Notes under the pieces: model-generated
What the model was told of the DNA's origin: nothing
Seen by the model: the letters and a program-made list of their open reading frames with translations, nothing else
Database searches by the model: none
Part shown: positions 47,139 through 59,200 of the stretch, in pieces
Numbering within the stretch: position 1 is the first letter of the stretch
Layout of the letters: the number at the start of each line of letters is the position of its first letter
Position numbers and translations under genes: made by a program
Assembly: GCA_028583605.1 (NCBI GenBank)
Contig: CM053328.1
Location: 12,130,782-12,194,781 of the forward strand
From: Dastarcus helophoroides
Lineage: Eukaryota > Arthropoda > Insecta > Coleoptera > Bothrideridae
Direction: 5' to 3'
Length of the DNA stretch: 64,000 nucleotides

Positions 47139-48923
47139 GCTGGATACGACATAGCAATACGTAGCTTAAAAAATTAGTAATTTTAGTTTATTAGCAGGAC
47201 ACGAATATCATCACTATCAATAATTTTGGTTTAATATTACTTCGTATTGTGTTCCACTTCCATGTTTATATAATTTTATTTGAAATTTTTTCAGTTTTAT
47301 CTTCATTATTAGATTTGGTTCTTGTGCGTCATCACGTAGTGAATATCTAAACTAAGGAACAAAACGCAGAATAGTTTTAATTTTGCTTTATTAATTCAAT
47401 CACAGATGTCATCTACCTGCCTTTATTTGTAATTATTGATTTGAGGCTCTTATTCCACAAATTTGTAATTGTAGTTTAAAATATAGCAAATCCTAATTAT
47501 TTGTTAACACAAGTTTTAAAAATTAGTCTTCAAGTGAACACATTCAGTCAACAGAATTGAAAATTCTTTCGCTTAGTTTTGGACATTGAATTATAGAGGT
47601 CGCGTAAATAAGTTAATTAAAAATTTTCTAAATAGCGGTTTATTTTATTTTTCTGCCATATTTTTAATTTTAGTGGAGCTGTTACATAGAAAATTTTATT
47701 ATTATGAATATTGTTTAGAACACAACGCATTCCATCCGCTGTAAATTAAACCTTGATTCACAGATGTCGCCCTATGTGTCAATTTTAATTTGGATTCATT
47801 TTAAAATATTTTTTAATATTGTGTTAGTAACAAAATACCAGCATTAATTTCTATGTTGGAAATCACAATAATAAATTACTGGAAATGTTTAGCATTTTAC
47901 AAATATATGTTATTCAAGTTAACGCAACTTATTTTCGGTATAATTTTATGATGTATCGAACCATTGCTTAAATCACCAATAATAACTAAATCACAAAACA
48001 AACCTAACAATGTCGCTGTTAATTAATTCCAATAGAACATTTTGCCCTTTTGACTTTCGACGGCATTGGATTCAACGAAGCGAAAGCGAGATGAACTTCA
48101 TGCTTTTACAAGTTCATTATTATTTCATTGTGTCAATCAATAAAATAATTAGGTTAATAGGTGTGAAAATTAGAGTTCTGTTGGCGAAAAACGTATTGCA
48201 AAATTTTGCTTAAAAATAAAACCGCTTTTTCTGTTTATCAACCTTTCTTTGTGTTCATAGTCATTTATCTTGGTGGCGCCATCTCATAGACAAGCACAAT
48301 GCCAGTCTGATTGGCACCCGTCAGACCACCTAACCTTTCTCTATGCGTCAGACAGATTGAAATCCTCATCAGCTTAGTTTTGGACGCTGTATCACAGATG
48401 TCGGATAACGTGCATTGACTTTCCCAGTTCTGAATTTAAATAATGTTTCATATGTATTTTTTAATAGCGCAGTAATACCTTACAAATAAACAGTAGTAAC
48501 AATTATAACGAGAAATTGGAATCCTTATTGGCTGATAAGTTATTTAAGCCAATTTTTAGGAGTGCCAAGCTCCCTGCAAGTAATTTAGAGGAACAGGTAA
48601 ATCCCATCGCACGAGAGGCCATAAATTGTCATGAATAAAGCATTGGAACTGAGAACCTGATTAAAAGTGGAGTCGGTCCAGCACGAGCTCCCTGATATAT
48701 AAATTCGAAATTTGTATTTTATAATTCTTCCATCTCGTTTTTATCATTATAAGAAAAATTCAATTCAGTTTTATGAGAAAAGTCAACTGTATTGAAATAA
48801 TAAGTTATTTATAATGGTTTACTATTATAATAATAAATTAAATAATTATAAAATTAAAATAAATTATGGTAAAAGTGTAATTATGTGGAATCTATTGAAC
48901 TATTATTCTATTTACGAACATCA
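47139..48923. repeat. Diverged dispersed repeats upstream of the tRNA gene
   Basis: Several loosely similar segments carry the phrases TTAGTTTTGGAC and CACAGATGTC (around 47395, 47570-47770 and 48370-48400). The best-preserved segment, 48333-48585, is repeated at 50675-50925. No protein gene is supported; the 67-codon frame at 48010-48213 is unrecognised. Confidence 0.5.
48333..48585 (+). repeat. Direct repeat copy A
   Basis: It shares CTTAGTTTTGGACGCTGTATC, CAGATGTCGGATAACGTGCA, AAATAAACAGTAG and ATCCTTATTGGCTGA with 50675-50925, in the same orientation and order. Copy B has a short local duplication of the GGCTGACAAGTTATT phrase. Confidence 0.75.
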
Positions 48924-48996
48924 GTCCCTGTGGCGCAGAGGATAGCGCGTTGGACTTCTAATCCAAAGGTCGTGGGTTCGATCCCCACCAGGGATG
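48924..48996 (+). tRNA. tRNA-Arg (anticodon UCU)
   Basis: A complete 73-nt cloverleaf. Acceptor arm GTCCCTG/CAGGGAT (with a terminal G-U pair) and discriminator G; D arm GCGC/GCGC; anticodon arm TTGGA/TCCAA around loop CTTCTAA with anticodon TCT at 48957-48959; T arm GTGGG/CCCAC around TTCGATC. The internal pol III promoter is visible as A box TGGCGCAGAGG and B box GGTTCGATC. No intron is present and no CCA is encoded, as expected for a eukaryotic nuclear gene. It reads AGA codons. Its intact pairing amid decayed repeats indicates selection, so it is probably a working gene rather than a SINE head. Confidence 0.97.
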
Positions 48997-49003
48997 CAAT
49001 TCC

Positions 49004-49012
49004 TTTTTTTTT
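49004..49012 (+). terminator. RNA polymerase III terminator
   Basis: A run of nine T residues starting 8 nt after the tRNA-Arg gene, as expected for pol III termination. Confidence 0.85.
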
Positions 49013-49320
49013 AATTTTTAACGGAATTATTAATTGATTTTAAATTTGTAATCTTTCCAGTTTAATTAATCATTTGTGCAATTTAAATTCTACAGGATGA
49101 AACAAATTAATGGATCATCTCATGATTTATGTTAAAATAATAATAATAATAATAATTTCTTACATCACTTTTCATTTCGAAGTCCCATTATCAAAATACA
49201 AGACGTCACAGTAATTATTTTAAATGAAGTAAATTTTCAAAAACTATTCACTAATTAGTATAAAAAATTAATTAAGTATAAAGAAATTAATTTGAACATA
49301 ATAAAATAACAATGATTTGA
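49013..49320. other. AT-rich spacer with AAT microsatellite
   Basis: AAT repeats at about 49136-49156; otherwise AT-rich intergenic sequence with no feature. Confidence 0.5.
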
Positions 49321-52300
49321 AAAATCGAAAGTTCGATAAAAACATTTACAAAAAAGTTAAAATTTCGAGAAAAATTCGAAATTTTGAGACAAAGTAAAAA
49401 TACGGAAGAAAGATTTTAAAGAGTTAACATTCCGGAAAAAAGGGGAAATTTTAAAATGGCAACATTTTGAAAAAGTAGAAATTTTAAAAAATTCGACATT
49501 TAACATAAGAAGTAAATTTTTGAAAAAAGTACAATTTAAAAAACAGTTGACATTTACAAGACAATCCAGTTGAAAGGTGAAAAGTCGAATATTTTTACAA
49601 AAAGTAGATTTTGGAACAAATGCCATTTTTAAAGTTAAAAATATTGAAATACTTAAAGCTTAAGAAAGTAAAATTTCTGGAAAAAGTTTCCAAATTTAAG
49701 AAAGTCCCAATTCCAGAAAGATTCGAAATTTTCAAAAAAAAAACCAAAGTTTGAAAAAATCAAACTTTTGAAAAAAGTTTAAATCTTGGAAAAGTCTAAA
49801 TTTAAAAATTCCAAAATAAAAAATTAAATTTTGACCAAACAAAGAAAGTAGAATATTCCCAAAAAAAGTCGCCATTTTCAATTTCCGGAAATGGTTAAAA
49901 CTTCAAATGTCTGAAAAATAAAAATTTTTGAGAAAGTCAATTTTTGAAAAAGTTAAAGTTTTGAAAAAAGCGGAATTTTTCTAAAATATTCGATATTTAC
50001 AAAAAAGTAGCAGTTTCGAAAGATTCGAAATCTTTAAAATATGTTGAAATTTTCAAAAATAAAGTGGATTTTTTCGACTTTAAATTTAAATTTCAAAATT
50101 TGGTTGGTGGTCATGACATAATTGTTGTCTTATAAATAGTACTTTTTTTCGCAGAATTTCGACTTAGGCTCAACATTTTGACTTCAACTGTAACACTCCT
50201 TGGAAAGTTGGATATTTAGGTCGAAAATTCGACTTAATGTTAAATTTCGAGAAAAATGTAACAATTAAACGGAATCAAAAAAATATATAAAATGATTTCT
50301 AAATTTGAGTTCCCACATTTGAATTTTTTCCAAAAGTGTTTTTTTAGATTATTTTAATCTCAAAATTTTGATTCTCAAAAAGTTGAACTATTCAAAAACT
50401 GTCAAGTCTAAATTCTAAATTTCTAAAAAAATGTAGACTTTCTTAAAAATTCGAAATTTACAAAAATCGTAATCGAAAATAAGAAAAAGTCAAAATTTCG
50501 GGAAAAGTGGAAAATAGCAACAAACATTATTTTTTAAAAAAGGGAAAATTTAGAAAAAAAATCAAAATTTAGAAAAAAGTAGAAATTTTCAAAGAGAAGT
50601 AAAATTTTTTTAAAACGTCGAAATTTTAATAAAAAAGTAGGATTTTTCTAAGAAATGTAATTAATTTCCAACCTGATTGAGACGCGACAGACGGGTTAAA
50701 ACGTGCATCAACTTAGCTTTGGACACTGAATCGCAGATGTCGGATCACGTACATTGACTTTCCCTCTTCTCAATTTAAATAATTTAATATTTATTACAAA
50801 TAAACAGTAGCAAAGATTATAACAATAAATTGTAATCCTTATTGGCTGACATGGCTGACAAGTTATTATTGGCTGACAAGTTATTTAAGTCAATTTTTCG
50901 GAGTACCAAGCAGCCTGGAAGTAAGTTAGAATTTAGAAGAAATTTTCATAAAAAAGCTGGATTTTTTCTAAGAAAATAACAAATTTTTAAAAAAGGCCAA
51001 TGTTTGATAAAAAAGTAAACCTTTAAAAAAATCTACATTTTCGCAACTGTTAAATAAAATTTCGAGAAAAAGTCGAAAATTCCAAAAACTTTTCAAAATT
51101 TTTCAAATCCAATATAGTTTAAATTTCTAAAAAGAATGAATTGACTTTGATATTTACAACAAAGGTCGAAATTTACAAGTAAAAATTTCGTCAAAATTCG
51201 AATTTAGCAACAAAGTAAATTTTTCAAATATAAATCTACATTACGAAAAAAAAAAACAAAATATTTTAAATAAGTCGAAATTTTCGAAGAACAATATTTT
51301 CAAAAATTTCCATATTTTGATGATAAAGCGCTTCTGAAAAAAAGTGGACATTTACAAATAAGTTAATTTTGAGAAAAAATCGAAATTTAGAAAAAAAGTT
51401 GAAATTTTCAAAATAAAGTGAAAATTTCGAAAAAATGGAAAAAATGAAAAAATGGAAATTTTTAAAATAAGTAGATTTTTTTCAAAAGTATTCGACATTA
51501 CAAAAAGTTATAGCTTTAAAAAAAGCTGAAATTTTGAAAGCCGAAATTCTTTAAAAATTTTTTTTTTTTTAAAGTAGACATTTTTAAAAAAGTCAAAATT
51601 TTTAAACTGTCGAGCTTTTAAAAAATGTGTAAATAAAAAAAATGATTTTTTAAAACTTCTTCAAAAAAATCGACATTTACCAAGAAACTGCACTTTAGGA
51701 AAAAAGTCGAAATTTAGGAAAAAGCAGATTTTTAAAAAATGAAACAAAATTTTAAAATGTCACAAAATTTTAAAAAGGTAGAAAATTTCGAAAAAGATCC
51801 ATATTTACATGAAAGTTACAAATGTCAAGAATATTTCTAAATATCTATTTTGTTGAAAAATTCGAAATTTTGAAGCCGTAAGCTCCAAAAAAATTTTCAA
51901 TTTATAAAAAAGTTAAAATTTCCAAAATGGATAGAAATTTGAAATTGGCGAAATTTTTAGTCGAAATATTGATAGCCTAAATTTTTAAAAAAGCAAATTT
52001 TGGAAAAAGTAAAAATTTTCAAAAATTGTTAAAAAAATTTAAATTTTGATAAAACAGTGAATTATCTCGGAAAAAATCGGCATTTACGATTTCCAAAAAA
52101 AATTCAAAATTTTTAGAAAAGAAGTTTCGCAAATGTGGAAATTTTAAAATGATGAAATGTTCGAAAAAATCGAAATTTTGAAGAAGTTGATATTTAAAAA
52201 AATTAAATCTTTGAAAAAACTGAAAATTTTTAAAAGAATTTAAAATTTTTAAAAGTAAAAATTTTGAAAAATTGGAAATTAAAAAAGGGAATTTTTGAGC

Positions 52301-52413
52301 AAAATACAATTTTTCAAAAAGGAGAGACATTTACAAAAAAAATTAAAATTGCGAGAAGTTATTAAAAAGTCAAAACAAAAAACATAAAATTTTAAAAAAA
52401 CATTAAAATTTTC
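49321..52413 (+). repeat. A-rich quasi-periodic filler
   Basis: Dense, degenerate repetition of AAAAAGTCGAAATTTT-like phrases separated by 15-30 bp with no fixed unit. The polarity is the same throughout. Interrupted only by the direct repeat at 50675-50925. Minus-strand frames up to 103 codons (52019-52330) are F/N/L/K-rich readings of the filler and are not genes. No terminal structure was found. Confidence 0.7.
50675..50925 (+). repeat. Direct repeat copy B
   Basis: Second copy of 48333-48585, 2.3 kb downstream and inside the A-rich filler. The shared ends suggest a segmental duplication or a dispersed repeat. Confidence 0.75.
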
Positions 52414-53405
52414 AGATTCACAATTTTCAGAAAAGTTTAAATTTTGAAAAATAGAATTCGAAAAAATTTGACATTTATACAAAAAAGTTACAATCTACAG
52501 AAAAATTTAAAATTTTTCGTTTGTGTAGCTGCAAAATCTTAAAAAGAAGTAGAATCTTTTAAAGATGAAACGTACAAAAAACGCTACGATTTCGAGACGT
52601 CGAAATTTTTAAAAACTTAGATATTTTCCAAAATGTCATAACTTTAAAATTGACACTGAAACATTAAAGTTCTGAAAGAAATCTCTTAAAAGTATACAGT
52701 TTTTTAACAACAGAATTAAAATATAAATTAGAAATTTGAAGTCAGAAATTAGAAATTAGAAATTAGAAATTAGAAATTAGAAATTAGAAATTAGAAATTA
52801 GAAATTAGAAATTAGAAATTAGAAATTAGAAATTAGAAATTAGAAATTAGAAATTAGAAATTAGAAATTAGAAATTAGAAATTAGAAATTAGAAATTAGA
52901 AATTAGAAATTAGAAATTAGAAATTAGAAATTAGAAATTAGAAATTAGAAATTAGAAATTAGAAATTAGAAATTAGAAATTAGAAATTAGAAATTAGAAA
53001 TTAGAAATTAGAAATTAGAAATTAGAAATTAGAAATTAGAAATTAGAAATCAGAAATCAGAAATCAGAAATCAGAAATCAGAAATCAGAAATCAGAAATC
53101 AGAATCAAAAATCAAAAATCAAAAATCAAAAATCAAAAATCAAAAATCAAAAATTAAAAATTAAAAATTAAAAATTAAAAATTAGAGATTGGAAATCGGA
53201 AATCGGAAATCGGAAATCGGAAATTGGAAATTAGCAATTAGAGATTGGAGATTGGAAAATGGAAACTAGAAACTGGAAATTGGAAATCAGATATTATAAA
53301 TTAGAAATTGCAATTAGTATTTTGTAGTAGGTAATTAGTACTTATTATTTAGTAATTCGCAATCAGTAATTGGTAATTAATAATTAATAATTAGTAATTG
53401 GTAAT
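52414..53405 (+). repeat. ~1-kb tandem duplication, copy A (with expanded heptamer array)
   Basis: It starts AGATTCACAATTTTCAGAAA and shares with 53406 onward the phrases ATAGAATTCGAAAAAAT, TTTCGTTTGTG, ACGATTTCGAGACGTCG and GAAACATTAAA. In this copy the region after TTTGAAGTCAGAAATTAG expanded into a long heptamer array. Confidence 0.8.
52745..53230 (+). repeat. Heptamer array (TTAGAAA)n with blockwise variants
   Basis: About 43 essentially perfect TTAGAAA copies span 52745-53048. The motif then changes in blocks without losing phase: about eight CAGAAAT units, then about seven CAAAAAT units, TAAAAAT units, and GGAAATC units. Each block carries a single-base variant, the pattern expected from local slippage or unequal exchange spreading successive mutations. 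Confidence 0.95.
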
Positions 53406-54480
53406 GAGATTCACAATTTTTAGAAAAGTTGAAATTTTGAAAAATAGAATTCGAAAAAATTCGACATTTATACAAAAAAGTTACAATCTCGAGAAAAATT
53501 CAAAATTTTTCGTTTGTGCAGAATAATTCACAGCCCCAAATCCTAAAAAGAAGTAGAATTTTTTAAAGATGTAATCTACAAAAAAAGTTACGATTTCGAG
53601 ACGTCGAAATTTTTAAAAACTTAGGTATTTTTAAAAAAGTCATAACTTGGAAATTGACACTCTGAAACATTAAAATTTTGAAAGAAGTTTTTTAAAAGTA
53701 AACAGTTTTTTAACATTAAAATTAAATTAGAAATTAGAATTTTGAAGTCAGAAATTAGGATTTGGATATTAGTAATTAGTAATTAAAAATTATGAATTGG
53801 AAATTAGAAATTGGAATTCAGAAATCAGAAATTGAAGATTGGAAAACGAAAACTAGAAACTGGAAATTGGAAATCATAAATTATAAATTAGAAAATAGTA
53901 ATTAGTAATAGTTAATTAGTAATAAGTAATTATTATTTAGTAGTTCGAAATTAATAATTGGTAATTATTAAGGAGTAAGGCGTAATTAGTAATTAGCATT
54001 TGGTAATCAATTATTGATAATTTTTAATAGGTAATTGATAATTAGTAATTAGAGATTGGAGATTGAAGATTGGAAACTTGAAACTGGAACTTGGAAATCA
54101 GAAATTATAAATTAGAAAATAGTAGTTAGTAATTGGTAATTATTAATTATTTTTAGTATGTAGCAATAGTAATTAAAAATTAGCAATGAGTAATTAACAA
54201 TTAGTAATGAGTAATTGTTAATTAGAAGCTACAAATTAGAAATTAGTAACCTGTAATTAGTAATTTGTAATTAGTCATTACTAATTAGTAATTCATTATT
54301 ATTATAACTGGAAATACTAGAAATTGGAGGCTTGAAATTAGAAGTTACAAGTTACAAACTACAAGTTACAAGGTACTAGTTGCAAGTTGTAAGTTGAACT
54401 TATCAGTTACAAGTTACAAATTACATATTACAGTTATACAAGTCACAAATCAGAAGTCAGAAGTTACAAGTTAATTTTTA
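53406..54480 (+). repeat. ~1-kb tandem duplication, copy B (unexpanded), with AATTAGTAATTAG drift region
   Basis: Same leading sequence as copy A, but at the position of the heptamer array it has only diverged ATTAGAAATT, GTAATTAGTAATTGG and GTTACAAGTTACAAG stretches. A related drift region is present three times in 61425-63130. Confidence 0.75.
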
Positions 54481-54800
54481 AAAAGCTGACATTTACAAAA
54501 ATATTGCAATTTTGAGAAAAAGGTGAAATGTTGAACAAGATAAAATTTTTCAAAAAAATTTGTTATTTTCAAAAAAAATCGAAATATTTAAATAGGGTCA
54601 AATTTTTAAACAAAATTTCGTAAGGTCAAGATTAAAATAAGTCAAAATTTAAAATAAACTCGAAATTGAAAAAAACTATTACTCAAAAAAAAGCCTAAAT
54701 TTTTTTTAAAAAGTCGAACTTACGAGAAAAATGAAATTTTGAAATAAAAATCAACATTGTAAATATTTTGAGAAAAAAACAAAATTTTCCCGTGCGCGTT
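54481..54800 (+). repeat. A-rich filler, end of block
   Basis: Same filler as 49321-52413; fades out at about 54790. Confidence 0.6.
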
Positions 54801-56269
54801 AAAAACTTGCATGCAATTAAATTTTAGTTAATTATGTGAATAGAATTTGACTTCCGTACTTTACAGATTTACTTGGTAAAATTTTGACCACAGGCAATAT
54901 TTACTGCTCTATAAACATATCTTGATTTTTCATAATTAAAGAATTATTGTTTTTGCGAAGCAAGATTTCCCAAATTAATGTCGTAAAAGTAATTCTTGTC
55001 GTCGAAGATCATAGCAGTAAATGACGTAACGTGATTGACTGCAGCATGTCGTAGCTTGAAGCAGCTTTAGCCTGAGGTATGAATAATGAATAAAGTTATC
55101 GTTTAGTTCATATTTTTGATGGGGTACGGCGAGGCAAAATGAAATTTGCATTTGTAAGAGATATGAGAGATCAAAGCAGGCTAGCCAACCCCCTCTCAGC
55201 TTCATTCCCCGCCCTTCCGTCGCCCGTGCATCGCCCCTTTTCATTTTTCAACCCTTGTCTTATCCGTTTAAAATTTAACCATTTCTTTATCCTTATTCCA
55301 CTACTTCTGTTATTTTTAGTCTTTGCAATGGCTACGTGTCGGAGTGTTTTTTTTTTCCTCCTTCCGAATGCAATTTAGTGCTCCCTGGATTTTTCTCTCT
55401 GTTCGTTGCGTGACCGCTAGATCAAATTAAAAGCTATGGGAGTCGGTGGGGCCATTCAAAGTCAAGTCTTATATAAGTGTTCTTGATTCTTAACTCGATC
55501 AAGCTGCTTGTAACTCGGTTAAGTTCAGCACCGATAACAAATAAAAATAACTTCAATAAAGAGTAATGAAATTTGTGGTTTTCTCTCACGTATTTCCCAT
55601 TCGTTGGAACCGGTGAAATTTTTCCTCGACATAAATCTATTAGACAAATCAAATAACGGCCAAATTGATGCTTTCGTGCGATGTTGTCATTGGGAAATAT
55701 CTATGACTAATACGACTTTTCATCTTGTGCATTTTCCTTTTTATCATTTACGGGGGGCGTCAATTAGGGTGAAAGTTGCCCTCGTGTGATTAAAACTGAA
55801 AACTGGTGACGATTTGGTACGAAAATTCAACGTGTAGCACTCACACTAGGCTTAGTCTTATTATCAGTACAATTATTCTACAATGCTATAATTAAAAGTT
55901 TTAGTTTATAGTTTTTTGGATAAGGAAAAGTTTACTATTTTAAAATCAACATCAAAATTTTGGTTTAAATTCATATGCTCTAAATCAAATTTTAATTTGC
56001 ATTCTTAAGTAGAAATACTAAGAAAAAAAAATGTCTGAGATATTTGAGAGTGAGATGCCTAAGAATAAGCCAACACACTTCTAAGCTTTAACTCGAAATT
56101 TTGGAAAAAGTAAAACTATAACTTAAAGAAATCTCATTTTTTAAGTTATAAATATTTTAAAATTTTTACAGTTCGCTGACTTCAATGTAAGGACTGTAAG
56201 GAGTACTTTCGTAGTTTCCCTATTACAAGGTGACAATATTTTGTCAGATTTTTTTTCTTAAATATAACT
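54801..56269. other. Less repetitive island, no gene recognised
   Basis: Composition is more balanced, with a pyrimidine-rich GC patch at 55180-55260 (CCCCGCCC, TCGCCCGTGCATCGCCCC). Open frames of 60-89 codons occur on both strands (for example 54975-55244 minus, 55139-55378 plus), overlap each other and match nothing I recognise. It may be intergenic or intronic host DNA. Confidence 0.35.
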
Positions 56270-56277
56270 GTCATGCC

Positions 56278-59200
56278 CAGTGGCGGCTCGTAGCCAAAAC
56301 CAATGGGGGTGCTGCGACAACGTTTAGCGTTTTATGTTTGATCCAAAATGTCGGTTTCTTCAAAATTTTAACTTTTTAAAATTTCAACTAAAAATTTCAA
56401 CATTTTCAAAATCTAACTTTTCGAAAATTTTAGATTTCTTAGAAAACTTGACAATGAAAATTTGCGAATAATGTCGCGTTTTTTGAAAGACTGGATTTTT
56501 TCCAAATTTCGATTGTATTCGAAATTTATACTTTTTTCTTATAATTTCAACTTTATTTTATTTTTAAGTATTGACTTTTCCGAAAATCTGTGTAAACTCT
56601 TTTAAAAATATCTCCATTTTCGAAAATATTTAAACTTTTCGGTGTTTTGTTTTTTTTTGTATTTTTTTTGTAAATTAAGAACATTTTTTAAAATTTTCAC
56701 CGTTTGAAAATTTTTACTTTTTCTGAAAATGTAAAAATTTTTAAAACTGGACTTTTTAAATTATCGATCTTTTTTAAAATTTCAAAACTTCATATTTTTT
56801 TTGAGAAATTATAATATTTTTATTGAAAATTTCGATTTTTCAAAATTTCGACTTTTTGGCAAAGTTTTGATCTTTTAAAATTTTATAAAATGTCGACTTT
56901 TTTCACATTTTCGACTATTTTTGTTTCTTTACTACTTTTTAATTTTCGAAATTCTTTTAAAATTTCGATTTTTTTAAAATCTTGACGTTTAACATTTTTT
57001 CAAAATTTTAATTTTGTTGACCTAAAATTTCAATCTTTTTTAAAGAATCTTCAACTTTGGTTTCAAAATTTTAACTACCAAAAATTTTTTTTGAATGTGT
57101 CCTTTTGTGTCTTTTTCAAAGTTTTGATATTTTTTTTTAATTTCGACTATAAAATTTTGAACTATTTGGTTGAAAATTTCTTCATTTTCACTTTGACTTC
57201 TTTTGAAAATTTGAAAGTTTTTGAAAATGTTTGCCTTATTCCTAAATTTTTTATATATTTCCTATATTTCTCAAAATTTAGAAAGATCAGTGTCAAAAAA
57301 TGTCGGCTTTTCCTTGAAAATTTTAGCCTTTTCTTAAATTGCACTTTTCTAAAATTTTCGACTTTTTTTTAATTCCCACTTTGCTGAAAATTTCTGTTTT
57401 TTCAAATGTTCGAATTTTTCAAAATTTTAGTTATTTTTGAAAATTAAAAATGTTTGGAAAACTCTAAAATTTCGACTATTTTTTTCATTTAAACCATTTT
57501 CAAAATTTCGACATTCTTTGCAAACTGTCGATTCTTTATTTGAAAATTTTGATTTTTCTTTTAAGTGAGACATTTTTTAAAAACCTATTTTGAAATTTTC
57601 AACTAATTCGTAAAATTTCTAAAAATTTCGATTCCATTTCAAAAGGTCGACTTTTTTTTTAAAATTTCGACTCTTTTTGAAAACTTGACTTTTTTTAAAA
57701 GTCCGAAGTTTTTTAAAAATATTATTTATAATTTTTCTTTAAAGATTTCCAATTAAATCTTCAACTTTTAAAAAAAGTGAGTTTTTATTTTAAATTTGAA
57801 CTACTTAAAACTTCATCTTTTTCTAAAATTTTGCCTTTTCAAAATTTCAACCTTTTTGATAATTACGAGTTTTCTCCAATATTCAAAAATTCAACTTCTT
57901 TGAAAATTTAATTAAAATTTCTGCAATTTATTTTAAATATCGATATTTTTTCAAAATTTTGCCTTTTTCCATTCGCAAAATTATTGAAAATTTCGACTAT
58001 TTTAAGAATTTAAATTTTTTTTCAAAATATTAACTTTATTCAAAATCCTTATTTCTCTTTGGAAATTTGACTTTCTATAAAAATTTTGAAATTTTTAATA
58101 ATTCCACTTTTTTTCAAAATTTCGGCTTTTCTGACAACTTTGGCTTTATTTTTTGTAACTGGTAATTTTTTCCTTTTCAATTTTTTGGTATTATTATTAT
58201 TATATTTATTATTTATTTATTTTTATATTAAAATAAATATTACTCCTAGTAACAAACATTTCGATTTTTAAAATTTTGCGAAGTTTTTAAAATTTTGCGA
58301 AGTTTTAAAATAATTTTCGAAAAAAACTTGCAGTTTATGTACAAATAAATGGTCAAAATTTAAATTTTAATCTCAAAATATTAACTTCAAGCATTAAATT
58401 GTTGATTAATTTTTTGCAGCATTATGATTGGTTTTAACTTTGAAATTTTTGAGACTTTTCTTGAAATGTTGACTTTTTTCTCGGAAATGTCAATAATTCC
58501 CACTTTAAAAGTCGAAGTTTTGGGAATATTTTTGTGAATTAATTTATTAAAAAAAAATTTTTTTCTTTGATTTCTAAATTGTTACGTTATTCCAAAAATT
58601 GTGTATACAAATAAGAAATTTCAACTTTTCCTAGAAATATTGTGTGCTTTTTCTTCAAAATTTGCTCTTAGTCTTTAAATTCGAGCTTGAGAATTTCAAG
58701 GTAAATTTAACATTTTTAGAAAAATTGGAAATTTCGTTTCAGAATTTTTTTTGGTCCTACAGTAGTAGTAATTTTTTTTAGAGAACATAAAATTGCAGCA
58801 TATGTTGAAATTTATAAGGTTCATTTTGTTTGGAGTTTCAATATTTTTTTTCGAAGTTTATTTATTTTTATGCAAATTTGGAGTTTATTTTCTCTAAATT
58901 TATCTACATACATAAAGTTACACCATTTATAAGTCTAGAATGGCTGAACGGATTTTTATGTTCTTTGCTTTGTTAGATTTGCCTCGGCCTCGAATAGCGG
59001 AATAAAGACTAAAATATTGAAAAAATTCACATGTTTTATAAGGAATCCGTGTACAGCGCCGTCTCTAATTCATAATAGGAACGTGACAGAAATGTACCGC
59101 AATCTACACTAACCATAAATATATTGTAATAAATTTCCAATAGATGGCTCTGTATCTGTTTTGAGTATGGCCCGTTTTTAACGGTTTTTCGCATAGGCTT

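Noticed and set aside
41949..47146. Clean 8-bp duplication around the second hAT-like family copy
   Set aside because: GCTAGAAT and GCTGGATA match at only 5 of 8 positions; kept as a decayed or uncertain border.
52019..52330. 103-codon minus-strand protein
   Set aside because: It is an F/N/L/K-rich low-complexity reading of the filler. The same kind of frame appears wherever the filler is present, without family similarity.
52745..53048. Telomere array (TTAGAAA)n
   Set aside because: The heptamer is not the arthropod TTAGG repeat, and it arises within one copy of a local duplication and grades into other heptamers.
54975..55378. Overlapping opposite-strand frames of 89 and 79 codons
   Set aside because: They overlap on opposite strands, have no recognised domain and no splice or repeat-conservation support.
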